DNA of 64,000 bases, taken from assembly GCA_907163375.1 (NCBI GenBank), contig CAJQUW010005234.1, positions 594,501 through 658,500 of the forward strand, written 5' to 3'. The notes under the pieces were generated by a model that did no database searches, was not told where the DNA came from, and saw only the letters and a list, made by a program, of their open reading frames with translations. The translations under genes and the position numbers were made by a program. Origin of the DNA: Prostheceraeus crozeri. Its lineage: Eukaryota; Platyhelminthes; Polycladida; Euryleptidae. This document shows, one piece after another, positions 39,165 to 48,657 of the stretch (the stretch's first letter is position 1; each line of letters begins with the position of its first letter).

Positions 39165-40100
39165 ATATGGTAACCCAGGAAGGGCCTAGTCCTTAAAAAG
39201 ACTGATGGGTGCGTTCCCTAGTAGACAGATTCGTCTCCTCGAAGTTCTATTAACTTTCGGATGCGATAAGACATACTACCGATTAAATTTCTGATGATCT
39301 GCTCATCAATCTGATTCCACTCCTACCTCACTAAAGATTCCAACTGATTCAAATCATTGCCAGGACAAATTCGTTGACGAACTCGCCGTTTCAAGATAGA
39401 CCAGACATGTTCGTTTGGATTCAAGACAAGAGTCATAAGACTTTGCTGGCCAGTGTAGGTTCGTATTCTATGGGTTTGCATTCCGTCCTGTCTATTATAC
39501 AGTTGAGTTGCCCTAGCACGATGGCATGGAGCATTCTCATCCATTAGAATCCAATCAGAGATGGATGACCTAAACTAAATGCTCAAGGATGAACATGTTC
39601 TTCGTGAACCCGAACGTAGCGTTCGGAGTTCATGTTTTCCTTTATAACATGAAGTGAACTGCGACCGTCAGTCTAAATGGCTCCCCAGATGAGAAATTTC
39701 CTGCAATCGTCCTGACTGCTAGATGTAAAAAACGATCAGGAATGTCTTGCCCAAATTTGTCGACGTCCGTCTTTGAATTTTGATCGGACAGCTGCCTCAT
39801 CCGACCAAACAACATGTGACCACTGACTGCGCCAGTGGCAACGTTCATTGACCACTGTAGCCTCAGTTTCTCGTGTCTCTCGAACAGATTCAGCTTCGAT
39901 GGTGTCTTACGACTGGAGTAGTTCAACTCCTTTAAGTTGTCTCCAAGCAGTTGTCCTGGAAAGAGTTGAACCTGCTGAAAGATCAGATGAAGAGGTGGAG
40001 GAATCTATCAGCCGCATAGTAAAGAAATCCATCTGTGTGAGAAAATGTGTGACCAGTCAGCTATGCATGCGGGAGAGTGATCAGTCACACTTTCTGGTTA
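39165..40100 (-). pseudogene. Tc1-like transposase, inactivated
   Basis: Read on the minus strand, Tc1 family blocks occur in order: HVVWSDEAAVRSKF near 39800 (first catalytic region, usually W-S-DE), MDENAPCHRA at 39540 (second Asp), and NPNEHVWSILKRRVRQ near 39400, matching NPIEHxWxxLKRR with the last acidic residue. Several stops and frame changes separate them. No clean terminal repeats were found. Confidence 0.8.
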
Positions 40101-40734
40101 GCGATGAAAATGATAATTGAATTCCAAGCAAATTGCAAAAGATTGAAACATTATTCAGTCTACTGACTGCTATATTTAGAGTACAGTCATGAAATTTTCA
40201 CAGAAGCAATTTCAGAACAGGAGCTTTCTAAACATATAAAGTTTGTTGAATTTGGAGACGACTTTCTATACGTAATGAACGTCTACCCATTTAAATTCTT
40301 TATGAAACAATCAGTACCATGGCATTGAATATGCATGTTTAAAAATTCATGAAGTTAAGATCAGCATCTAATTATTAACTAGGATGCCCCAATAATTATG
40401 CTGTCTGGTGTGCAGATAAAAATCCATTGTATAGCGACGGCTTATAGTCTGGAAGCACATGACGCCACTGCATGATACATGTATTTCAAATCTTGAACGG
40501 AAGCCACAAATAGAAGAATTTTAGAGAAATACGAATCATCACCCATCAACACTGATACCTAATTTCAATGATCACATTGAACATAGATATATAAGCCAAG
40601 CAAATTCATCTTGTGAACTATTTCCGTTGCGGTTCGGTTTGCATGCAGCCACAAATTATTTCAGGAAATTAACTTCAATTGACTAAGCTAATGCGTTCGA
40701 GTATTAGAGTAGCTTTAACCATCATGAAATTTCT
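40101..40734. other. Host sequence without genes
   Basis: Nothing supportable seen. Confidence 0.4.
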
Positions 40735-40912
40735 CTTCGAATCCAATGAAGCGTTGCCACCACTACTCCGTCATATAGGGGGCTTGGGCGGTGCTGACAC
40801 ACTCTGGAGCGCTGTGGTACTTTTTGTCCGGATGCCCTTCCTGTCTGGCTCGACCTCTAGATCAAAAGATCGCTAGGCTAAGCGATTAACCACTGTGCCA
40901 CGGAGACCACTC
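40735..40912 (-). repeat. tRNA-derived SINE
   Basis: On the minus strand the sequence starts GTGGTCTCCGTGGCACAGTGG, which contains an A box (TGGCACAGTGG), followed by a B-box-like GGTCGAGCC about 40 bases on. It continues into a body with gaagggcatccggacaaaaa, a motif common in SINE bodies. This is the arrangement of a Pol III promoter in a tRNA-derived SINE. Confidence 0.65.
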
Positions 40913-41657
40913 TACAGATCAAACGGAAATGCATAGGTACACTCAGGGATGAAGTATTGCGCTGTGTCAATTAACACCCGTTCTCAAAAGAAATGAACCT
41001 TTGCATTATAAGAGACATTCCGTCAAAAGACAGGAATAGCAACCGATGTGATGACATGCTGCTCAGTTTTCATGCTAAGAGTGAACGTGAACTTGAAATC
41101 ATCGGCCAGCATTGAATCACAATTATATGGCAAGATTGGAAACCGATAGCAGCACCCTTGTTTACTCTTAGGAGTGCGAATCATGTCCTCATACTCCTTT
41201 ATTTATAATCTACTAGAAATTGGAAGTTGATGGCATTTGACTTTAATAAACGATGGATTTTGATCAGTTATCGAATGAAGACGTCTTGTGACAATTTTGG
41301 GAGCATTGGGACAGTTAGCAGCTCTGAATACAACTCAAATGGAGATTTTGAAAATACATGTGAATTACGGGTATCGTGTTGACGAATTACAGCAAATACT
41401 CATCCAAATGAATGAAGGCTGCCCAAATATTGTGAGGCGTGACAAGACAACCTGTCCATTCTTCTACTTGGAATCCACTATTTTCTGCATAAGATTGACA
41501 TTAAAACTGATAAAGCTATTTTGAGTAGTGTTTAAGGCATAATTTCCAGCATTCATATTATAATTACATGTACATAGATGGTAAAATCCAACAAAAGTGA
41601 TCCGTTTCTTGTCCAATCAAAACAATTCTCGAAAATTTTATTTCCTTTGAATTAGGG
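40913..41657. other. Host sequence without genes
   Basis: An open frame near 41288-41524 lacks an ATG start and has no family motif. Nothing else is seen. Confidence 0.4.
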
Positions 41658-42273
41658 ATGCGAAGTCGGAGTCGGAGTCCCAGAGTCCTATCATTTTTGC
41701 TGGATTCGGAGTCCTATCAAATGATAGGACTTCGGACTCCGGCCTATAACCAGACACATAATACAAACAAATTATTTATCCTCGTGCATAGCTGTCACTG
41801 TCTTGGTGTCACCTTTCTCCGTCAAACAAAAGTACAAAGACACTGCTGCATGTAAAGCTTGTAATAGTTGATGGAATGAACCGTGATAGTAAAAAAAGGA
41901 TTGTCTTTTCACTCGGTGATCTAGTAGAGAAGACAAGCCTTCCTACCTCGATCACACCTATGCACCAAAGGTCATATCAGAGACAAAAATGAAATGCTAG
42001 TTTGTCTGAGAACATTACCTCTCACCCTCACGTTAATCGTGTGTGATGTCTCCTCCAAAGCGCATATTAAAATCGAAAGTGTACTTATATTTTTTGAAGG
42101 ATGGGGGATTTTCCTGCCTGGTAGAGACTGGAGAAAAACCGTGCTCAGTACACATCAACAAGATGGGAGGAGCCGTGTCGCATGCATCCAACTTAAAGCT
42201 ACATTTGATAAACTTTCATTGAAAATGATTGATAAATGATATAGCAATGATCACTAAAGATAGGTTCTGGTAA
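41658..42273. repeat. Dispersed 555-bp repeat, copy B with GGAGTC hexamers
   Basis: 41715-42273 matches 2929-3483 in the same orientation, nearly perfectly over the inner 450 bp. The preceding 41658-41712 is a GGAGTC-like simple repeat. Confidence 0.8.
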
Positions 42274-42277
42274 ACCC

Positions 42278-42480
42278 TGTGCGAATGGAAAGTCGGCCAA
42301 AGTCTGGGCCGTAGTCGGCGAACAATTTCGGCCCGAACGCGACGTGTCCGGACGCCCCTAAGTCGGCCCACGTTCGGCTGGTCGATTTCGGCCCGTAGCG
42401 TATTGACCGTATGTAGCGGGTCGATTTGTGGTGGCCGAATCCAGTCCGCGAGATTTGTCTTGGCTTGCCTTTACCTAACC
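42278..42480. other. GC-rich insert-like segment
   Basis: About 200 bp are much richer in CG dinucleotides than their surroundings and repeat the motif agtcggcc and its relatives (gtcggcgaac, gtcggcccac, tttcggccc) at about 42289, 42314, 42362 and 42386. It begins exactly where the 555-bp repeat stops. No family is recognised. Confidence 0.4.
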
Positions 42481-42959
42481 ACATGTAATAAGCAATAACA
42501 ACTACTCAGATGATGAAACTTACCTAGATTGAGTCCACTGAAGGTCAGTTTTATAAACGTAGACATCGGGATTCAGGTTGATTGTACCTCAAACAAGTTT
42601 AAATCTTGAATACAATGGATAATATCAATCATATCCAGTGGCATTAAAAACTATCGTAGATGAGGTTCATTAGGATATTCTACTCCTAAATTTTGAAACC
42701 AACAAAAATACATTAGTCGAATTAAGATAGTAAAACGCAGACATATGTAAACAATGATGTAAAACATAAACCATGTAGAGCTCTATAACGACACATAATA
42801 GAGAAGTATGACACAGAGATGAGCATTAATTTATTGTAAGATGAAAGGTGATAATTAATCTAAACTACTTTTATATTTCATCCTTCTAATAATTTTCAAC
42901 AGCACGAGAGTAGTAAGTAAAACTCCACTTCTGGATAGCGCAAGATGGCCGCCGTCGCT

Positions 42960-43150
42960 GACGTCCCCCCCCTTCCTGTCCGTCGTGTCGGTCGTGGTGT
43001 GGCGTCGTGTTGCTTCGAGTCTGACGTCCCCCCCCCCTCCTATCCGTCGAGTCGGTCGTGGTGTGCCGCAGTGTTGCTTCGAGTCTGACGTCCCCCCCTC
43101 TGGCCGGCCGTCGTAGCGCGCGGTGATGTGCTGTCCAGGTTGGCGTGGTG
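42960..43150. repeat. Three 63-bp units with C runs
   Basis: Units beginning gacgtccccccc start at 42960, 43023 and 43087, each continuing with gtccgtcg, gtcggtcgtggtgtg and similar text. A further short repeat, ccaggttggcgtg, follows. This may be part of the Polinton 2 terminal region. Confidence 0.7.
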
Positions 43151-43203
43151 TGCCGGCCAGGTTGGCGTGATGTGCCGGCCAGGTTGGGAGGGTGGACTGT
43201 CGT

Positions 43204-44128
43204 AGCTCACCTGAAAAAATCCTAATTGTCAGAGTGGCTTTGTATGGGTAAAATTTTGAAAATTTTCCAAAGTGTGTCATTTCGACCTGGGACCTTCACC
43301 AAAACATTTTTCATCAAATTTCACTGACCCCCCCCCCCCGACAGCAATCTTCTAACTTTGGTTCTAGTGGACGGATTTTGTCTTACAGCTACTCGTTTGA
43401 AAGTAGAGAAAAAACTGCTCGACGACATTTTTGCCGCGAGTCAATCGGACCAGCCGTTCAAACGTTAGAGCTGTTACAAGATTTTAGGTCGGAGCTCACC
43501 TGAAAAAATCCTAAGTGTCAGAGTGGCTTTGTATGGGTAAAATTTTGAAAATTTTCCAAAGTGTGGCATTTCGACCTGGGACCTTCACCAAAACATTTTT
43601 CATCAAATTTCACTGACCCCCCCCTCGGGAGAGCTAGCTTCGATCTTGGCTTCCAGTGAACGGATTTTGTCGTGCAATAGCTCGTTTGAAAGCTAAGAGT
43701 GAGACAAATTCACTGAAAGAAACGGCTTGTTCATATCTGTCTTCGTCTAGATGTGAGACACCATTTAAGATTTGGGAGATTGGCGAAAAAACGACAGAGT
43801 TAGAATTTTGGTCGTTTTGGGCTGTAGCGCCAAAACGAACCATCGGATGGGAAAACGGACGCCAGATTCGGATTCAGCGTGAAATTCTGCATCGGTATGG
43901 TGAGTTTCAAGTCAATCGGAGAGAAAAAGTTTCGCTGACGTCCCCCCCGGCACCGATCTTCCAACTTTGGTTCTAGAGATCGTAGAAAGTCGTGCAATAG
44001 CTCGTTTGAAAGCTAAGACTGAGACAAATTCAGTGAAAGAAACGGCTTGTTCATATCTGTCTTCGTTTAGATGTGAGATGCCATTTAAGATTTTGGGAGA
44101 TTGACGAAAAACGACAGAGTTAGAATTT
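43204..44128. repeat. Interleaved direct repeats, candidate terminal region
   Basis: Block A (about 130 bp, agctcacctgaaaaaatcct...) occurs at 43204-43333 and 43493-43624. Block B (about 138 bp, cgtgcaatagctcgtttgaaa...) occurs at 43671-43808 and 43991-44128. A diverged B start also follows the first A block (43385-43410). Each A copy ends in a run of C. Such subterminal repeats are typical of long Polinton inverted repeats. No coding sense is seen. Confidence 0.75.
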
Positions 44129-44231
44129 CCCAAGAAACAGCTCCAGCGGGCGAATGAAGGCTCGGATTGGTAAACGGAGGCCAGATTTGGAATCAGCTTG
44201 ATGTTATTGTCCAATGAGAATCAAGCATTTC

Positions 44232-44240
44232 TATATAAAT
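44232..44240 (+). promoter_or_regulatory. TATA box of the leftmost Polinton 2 gene
   Basis: tatataaat lies 100 bp before the start codon at 44340, in a leader that shows no upstream open frame. Confidence 0.65.
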
Positions 44241-44339
44241 AGCGAGCCTTCCACAGTGAGAATCATTCCATCGTTGAATCGCACGAGTGACGGACGCACA
44301 TTTTCTCTCTCTAGTTCCCTATTCTATTACCCAACTAAA

Positions 44340-45114
44340 ATGGTAAGTCGCTACTTTCCTCCCTCCCCTCCCTTGAACGTAAACTTAATACAATCTTTTT
44401 CATTTTCAGGCATCTACTCCATCTGCTGCACTAGTAAGACAAAATGGTGGTCAAACGTTACAAGGTTCGCTACGATCAGATCATCTACAACTGAGGCCAG
44501 TGGAAGAAACAACCAAGGTACATAATCCTACACCGCTACAGCGTAAATTTAAACAAGTCTTGCGTTATGACGATCATAGCGTAGTACTCCAAACGGGAAT
44601 GCTCCCTTCCACGGATGTCAAGATAATGCACAATCAGTATGGGGACTACATACTGATCCCCGTGAGTCCGTACATTCGCCGCCAACTTGATATTATTGAG
44701 GAGTACGTGACATTAAATATGGACATTCCTACTCCTCTTGCTTAAGAGTGGAAGGCGAGAGATGACAAGGATACTCCCTATAGAAAGATTTGGGATGGTA
44801 ATCAAATTTGCCTACCGGTATTACATTGGTGCACTTACTATAAGAAGGAGGGAGATCATTCAACACCCATCACATGCGACGAGCTCGGAGAAGGTACTTG
44901 GGATATCCTTTTCAAAGTGAATGGGCTATATTATGGTCGGCACAAGGATAATAAAATAGCCTCTCTCTCCATGCATATGGAATCCATCCTATATATTCCA
45001 AAACCACCCAACGTGGATGACATAATTGATCAAATCCTTAACAGCAGTGGTACGAAGCGCAAGTCGGAGAAGAATGCTGCATCAAAACGCAAATCAAAGA
45101 AGGAGAATTACTAG
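44340..45114 (+). CDS. Unknown Polinton 2 protein, spliced after ATG, in-frame TAA
   Basis: The start ATG (44340-44342) is followed immediately by a 67-bp intron (GTAAGT to TTTTCAG). The second exon starts at 44410 in frame as ASTPSAALVRQNGGQ. It runs to a TAA at 44743-44745, giving 112 residues. The same frame stays open afterwards to 45114 with convincing coding sequence (YRKIWDGNQICLPVLHWCTY, WDILFKVNGLYYGRHKD) and a lysine-rich tail (KRKSEKNAASKRKSKKENY). So either a point stop splits a protein of about 235 residues, or a further splice (GTGAGT at 44662 to AG at 44748, phase 0) removes the stop. The family is not recognised; the basic tail suggests a nuclear or DNA-binding protein. It is the first gene after the TATA box. 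Confidence 0.6.
44343..44409 (+). other. 67-bp intron directly after the start codon
   Basis: Donor gtaagt, pyrimidine-rich tail ctttttcattttcag, acceptor followed by gcatctact. Splicing puts the ATG in frame with the long downstream frame, which otherwise lacks a good ATG. The same design and the same length occur in PolB (60297-60363). Confidence 0.75.
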
Positions 45115-45148
45115 TCCTTTCCTAACTCTACCCTATGACAATTCGCTT

Positions 45149-45274
45149 ATGTGCTTTGAGTGTCGTAGACGTGGTCTTATTAGATACATTTTACTTCTTC
45201 GTTGCCATCATATCATTTGTGTATTTTGTCGTGAAAAGCATCGATGTAATTCTTCATTTTGTAATATGTTATAG
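45149..45274 (+). CDS. Small RING-like zinc protein
   Basis: The 41-residue frame from ATG has the ligand pattern CFEC, then CHHIICVFC, then CNSSFC, which resembles a compact RING-type finger (C-x2-C ... C-H-H-x2-C-x2-C ... C-x4-C). The frame is open for another 41 codons upstream without an ATG, overlapping the previous gene, so a spliced or longer form is possible. RING proteins in viruses usually act as ubiquitin ligases against host proteins; here the role is inferred from the pattern only. A larger RING protein is encoded at 46362. Confidence 0.45.
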   Translation: MCFECRRRGLIRYILLLRCHHIICVFCREKHRCNSSFCNML

Positions 45275-45326
45275 AACGTTTCCTTAGATGTGTAAATTTC
45301 CGTTTTAGGCTTCTATCATCATTTTT

Positions 45327-45857
45327 ATGGATTGTGAGGGTGAACCTGTACAGGAGCTCAGTGCTATTGCTATGAACAATTGGACATATCAGATTGTCAG
45401 TGTCTATCATCAACATGCCAACTTCAATCCCAATGTTGATCAATGGGCGAGAAAACACATTCATGGACTTAATCTGAAATATTTGCAAGACTATGGCTTT
45501 TCTTGTGACAGTTCTCTTCTTATTGACTTTAAACGATGGTTAGCTGCTTTCAATGTTATACGCATCTTTTGTAATAATCCTGGTAAGGAGAGGAAAGTAT
45601 TTCCCAATCTAATCATTGATGATATTTTGCTCCCGCCTTGGGATAGTAGAGTGAATCAACACTACCATGAAGTCACGAAACGTTTTAAGGATTTGTCTGT
45701 TCCTATTTTGTCTGTTCGTTGTAGTAGCTACGTTCATAACCAATGCTTCTTTCCTCCTTACCTCAACACTGCCAAAGTCCTGTATGGTTATCATTGCTCG
45801 CTGTATGATAGTTACCAGCTGTATCTATTTTATCTGTTTCAAACCATTGATTTATAA
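45327..45857 (+). CDS. DEDDh 3'-5' exonuclease-like protein
   Basis: The 176-residue frame begins MDCEGEPVQELSAIA. The D-x-E in a hydrophobic strand context matches exonuclease motif I. Near the end, YHCSLYDSYQLYLFYL resembles the H-x4-D motif III of DEDDh nucleases. Motif II is not certain. The strand leading into motif I lies partly before this ATG: an acceptor (gttttag) at 45308 is followed in frame by codons for ASIIIF, so the true start is probably provided by splicing. Polyadenylation signal aataaa at about 45880. It could degrade or proofread nucleic acid, but substrate and role are unknown. Integrity: no internal stop. Confidence 0.45.
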   Translation: MDCEGEPVQELSAIAMNNWTYQIVSVYHQHANFNPNVDQWARKHIHGLNLKYLQDYGFSCDSSLLIDFKRWLAAFNVIRIFCNNPGKERKVFPNLIIDDILLPPWDSRVNQHYHEVTKRFKDLSVPILSVRCSSYVHNQCFFPPYLNTAKVLYGYHCSLYDSYQLYLFYLFQTIDL

Positions 45858-45944
45858 TGCATGCTTGTTACTATTATTCAATAAATGTTACTATGAGAAG
45901 AGTTGTTGTTTTCATGCAATGGATGGGTTAGATAAAGGGCGATC

Positions 45945-46148
45945 ATGTCTTTCTCAAACGACTGCGGAACATTACATTTTCATAGGCAAAGTTTAAAAGG
46001 AGCTGTTCAAGATTATGTGATAAATTTTCATAAAGATGAGACCGACATCGAAGCAGTGGTCGATGATGCTAGCACTCTATTTCTAGAGTTAATGAATACA
46101 TTCTCTGATAGCATTGTCATGGCGCGATTAGTTGCGAAAATAAATTAA
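45945..46148 (+). CDS. Hypothetical 67-residue protein
   Basis: The frame starts at an ATG (MSFSNDCGTLHFHRQSLKG) and is acidic and helical after residue 25 (DETDIEAVVDDASTLFLELM). No family is recognised. It lies in a run of small same-strand genes between the exonuclease-like and membrane RING genes, and has a tail comparable in size to the next frame. It may be an accessory protein. Confidence 0.4.
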   Translation: MSFSNDCGTLHFHRQSLKGAVQDYVINFHKDETDIEAVVDDASTLFLELMNTFSDSIVMARLVAKIN

Positions 46149-46209
46149 GTTTAGTCATTTTGGAAAGGAAGAGGTGGAAAGTCGCTCTTTCCATTTTGCT
46201 TCTTATTCA

Positions 46210-46359
46210 ATGGAAGTGGTAGATCACCCCGAAGAATTTTTTAAAAGACATATGATAAAAATTGCTGAACGTCTTAACGCATTTAACCATCATGGCAGCA
46301 GTCTAGTGATTGAAGCGATTTCAGATATTCACATTCAACTTTCCATAAAGAAAAATTGA
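46210..46359 (+). CDS. Hypothetical 49-residue protein
   Basis: Frame from the first ATG (MEVVDHPEEFFKRHMIKIAE). The open frame extends 12 codons upstream without an ATG, so the start could come from splicing. Its stop lies three bases before the ATG of the membrane RING gene, implying co-expression. Family unknown. Confidence 0.35.
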   Translation: MEVVDHPEEFFKRHMIKIAERLNAFNHHGSSLVIEAISDIHIQLSIKKN

Positions 46360-46361
46360 AA

Positions 46362-46685
46362 ATGCAGTGGTACTTGATTGTAGCACAACTGGTTTTCGAG
46401 CTATGTCTGCTCACTCTCGAAGTATATTCCTTCTGTACATGCGTCTATTATTTAGAAAAGGCTAGCAAATTCATATCTTCAAAAAGACTTGCTATAGACA
46501 TCAGTAACGGTGAAACTATGTGTTGTGATGTATGTAAGCGAAAGGATGGCAATGAAAAGCGCATCTTCAAGAGATGTAAGCACGCTTTTTGTCAACGCTG
46601 TTTCATACGTAATTGCATTCAACTTTGCAAATGTAACCACTGTGACATTGCTCATTTCGAGTGTCACTTATGTCGCAATAGTTAG
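46362..46685 (+). CDS. Membrane-anchored RING-type protein
   Basis: This 107-residue protein has a hydrophobic N-terminal segment (YLIVAQLVFELCLLTLEVYS, residues 4-23, probably signal anchor). The C-terminal zinc domain reads CCDVCKRKDGNEKRIFKRC, then KHAFCQRCF, then C-x-C-x2-C and CHLC, a RING-like cross-brace. Membrane RING ligases of this size are used by large DNA viruses to remove host surface proteins, so host interference is a reasonable guess. I cannot show ligase activity. The preceding small gene ends three bases upstream. Confidence 0.5.
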   Translation: MQWYLIVAQLVFELCLLTLEVYSFCTCVYYLEKASKFISSKRLAIDISNGETMCCDVCKRKDGNEKRIFKRCKHAFCQRCFIRNCIQLCKCNHCDIAHFECHLCRNS

Positions 46686-46736
46686 TACCTATGCAAATGT
46701 GGTAAAGATAGGTTTTAGCAAAGACTAACACGGAAA

Positions 46737-47102
46737 ATGGCGAAACGTAAAATGACGAAACGTAAAAGTCAAAAGTCTTCAAAGTTTTCTTCAGCCATTC
46801 AAGCTCTCCGACGAATGAAAGCAAATCAGCGATACAATGCTATACGACATGCCAACGATAAATTCATTCGTGAAATTATTTCTCATGTCAGAAAGTTGAG
46901 GACGAAGACATTAGCGCCAAAACAACGAAAGTTACTTAAGCGATATGCCACAAAATTGCGTTTCATCTCCAATCCTAAAGTCACCCTTCAAAGAAAGAGG
47001 AAAACTCTAACACAAAAGGGCGGTTTCCTTTCAGCAATACTTCCAATGTTAGCTCCTGTCGTGGGTAACCTATTGGGTAATATCTTTGGCTCTAAGCGTT
47101 AA
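46737..47102 (+). CDS. Basic virion core-like protein with hydrophobic C-terminus
   Basis: The 121-residue protein is strongly basic from MAKRKMTKRKSQKSSKFSS through a helical middle (HVRKLRTKTLAPKQRKLLKR). It ends in GGFLSAILPMLAPVVGNLLG, a hydrophobic segment preceded by GG. This combination is common in invertebrate Polintons just upstream of the packaging ATPase. Possible roles are DNA condensation, like adenovirus pVII or pX, or membrane lysis, like pVI. The GG before the hydrophobic tail could be an adenain-type cleavage context. Its end overlaps the open frame of the ATPase, whose ATG is 31 bp downstream. Confidence 0.65.
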   Translation: MAKRKMTKRKSQKSSKFSSAIQALRRMKANQRYNAIRHANDKFIREIISHVRKLRTKTLAPKQRKLLKRYATKLRFISNPKVTLQRKRKTLTQKGGFLSAILPMLAPVVGNLLGNIFGSKR

Positions 47103-47133
47103 TTATGCAAATGTTGAATCTCAAAGTATTAAA

Positions 47134-47751
47134 ATGGATTTCAGACTTCAATGTGATAAAGTTCTGACTGTATCAGGTCCATCTCATGCAGGTAAAACTG
47201 TTTTCACGCTGAATTTATTGGATAAAAGAAGGGAGTTGTTTAAGGAACCTATCAATCGAGTGATTTGGTGTTATGGTATTTATCAACCGTCGCTGTTTCA
47301 GGAATTGCAAAGTCGCAACTTTATTCGACATGAAGGAATTATTGCAGTTGATAAACTTCAGTCTAATGATGTTGTTGTATTGGATGATTTATTAAAAGAA
47401 AGTAAGAATTCAAAAGATGTTACAGATATGTTCACTCGCGCAGCACATCATAAAAGGTGCTTTATCATCTATATCACACAAAATTTGTTTCCTGATGGAA
47501 AAAAAGCTCGTACACGAAACCTGAATACACACTATTATGCTATTTTCAAGAATCCGCGAGATAAAAGTCAATTTGAAATTTTAGCGCGACAAGTTGCACC
47601 CAGAGGATCAAAAGCCTTAATTGAAATTCTTCAAGCAGCTACTGAAAAACCATACGGTTACTTATTCATTGACTTTACGCAAGAGTGTCCGGAAGAATTT
47701 AGATTTCGAAGTGATATTTTGAAAACTCCCATGATTATCTACAAACTATGA
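47134..47751 (+). CDS. A32/FtsK-like DNA packaging ATPase
   Basis: The 205-residue protein has Walker A GPSHAGKT (residues 15-22), Walker B VVVLDDLL (80-87) and a sensor strand CFIIYITQNLF. This is the size and layout of Polinton packaging ATPases of the HerA/FtsK superfamily. The start chosen is the first ATG (MDFRLQCDKVL); the open frame runs 16 codons further upstream but overlaps the core protein gene. Its stop overlaps the next start (ATGA), so the two genes are translationally adjacent. Intact. Confidence 0.9.
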   Translation: MDFRLQCDKVLTVSGPSHAGKTVFTLNLLDKRRELFKEPINRVIWCYGIYQPSLFQELQSRNFIRHEGIIAVDKLQSNDVVVLDDLLKESKNSKDVTDMFTRAAHHKRCFIIYITQNLFPDGKKARTRNLNTHYYAIFKNPRDKSQFEILARQVAPRGSKALIEILQAATEKPYGYLFIDFTQECPEEFRFRSDILKTPMIIYKL

Positions 47752-48440
47752 GTTCTTATTCTCGCATGATTGTTATTCCTCAGGATGAATATGTACAATT
47801 GACTGCCATGCAGCAAGTAAAGCAACCTCTTGCAAATCAAATGTATAGGAAAGAAATAGATTATCAGCAAAATGTTCACATCAAAGATCCACATCGTGCT
47901 GTATTATTACAATCGGAAACTGTTGAGCAATTGAAAAACTTGAAGAATAAGATGCGTGACTCTGTATCGACTGCTACACCTTTAGCATCTCGCGCACATG
48001 CCATATCTCTTTTCAACAGTATTGAACCCCATCTCAATGTAAATGATAGAGGAGAAATCATTACAGATGAAAATAAAGTGATTGATGCTTCACGTTATGA
48101 AGACTTGATTCAGTATGCGACACGTAGAAAGCGCCGTCAGGGCTATGTTCCACCTGGTTGGTCATACTTTCTTAAACTATTGAAAAAGCATAATGTGCCA
48201 AAATTTGCTTTGAATAATGAGACATTGAAAGAACTTGATTCAACAGTGGCTACTGCTCCAATGCTTCAGGCGATGAAAATGCCAACAAATTGGTTTAAGA
48301 CGTCACCTGCTACATCCCCTCCCACATTCACTAAGCAAACAAGAGGAAGAACTCGACGTAGATCTACATCACCACTAAAACTAGTAAAAGGAAAACGTAA
48401 AACAGCTCCTACCAAGAAATACATGTTCTCAGACTATTAA
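47748..48440 (+). CDS. Conserved Polinton-type protein of unknown function
   Basis: The 230-residue frame starts at the ATG overlapping the ATPase stop. It begins MIVIPQDEYVQL, has a helical centre (VEQLKNLKNKMRDS), a block GYVPPGWSYFLKLLKKHNVP, and a basic serine/arginine tail (RGRTRRRSTSPLKLVKGKRK). By position next to the ATPase, and its helical-then-basic layout, it is a counterpart of the unknown gene near the penton gene in Polinton 1, but I cannot show homology. Possibly a minor virion or DNA-binding protein. Confidence 0.6.
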   Translation: MSSYSRMIVIPQDEYVQLTAMQQVKQPLANQMYRKEIDYQQNVHIKDPHRAVLLQSETVEQLKNLKNKMRDSVSTATPLASRAHAISLFNSIEPHLNVNDRGEIITDENKVIDASRYEDLIQYATRRKRRQGYVPPGWSYFLKLLKKHNVPKFALNNETLKELDSTVATAPMLQAMKMPTNWFKTSPATSPPTFTKQTRGRTRRRSTSPLKLVKGKRKTAPTKKYMFSDY

Positions 48441-48441
48441 T

Positions 48442-48657
48442 ATGAAGCAGATGTGTTGCTTGCCATGTAATGAGCCGCCAGAGGTGAATGTCGTTGTCAC
48501 TTGCACTTGCTGCGCCAGCTCTCACAATGAAACCCCTAAGCAATGTGAACACGATCGCAAAACCGCTAAAGCTAAATGCTGCAGTTGTTGTAAATGTAGA
48601 AAGGCAAGAAAACAAAAAGATGAGAAGGAGGAAAAAGAGTCAGTCGTCATCGGCTGA
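48442..48657 (+). CDS. Cysteine-rich small open frame overlapping integrase
   Basis: The 71-residue frame begins at an ATG one base after the preceding stop. It has clustered cysteines (MKQMCCLPC, CTCCASS, CCSCCKCRK) and a lysine/glutamate-rich end. It overlaps the N-terminal part of the integrase frame, which lies in another frame. The cysteine spacing may form zinc or metal sites. Either it is a real overlapping gene or the integrase starts further downstream. No family is recognised. Confidence 0.35.
   Translation: MKQMCCLPCNEPPEVNVVVTCTCCASSHNETPKQCEHDRKTAKAKCCSCCKCRKARKQKDEKEEKESVVIG

Noticed and set aside
42855..43280. 141-codon minus-strand frame
   Set aside because: Made of the short C-run repeats and the block A repeat, no ATG-based gene structure and no motif.
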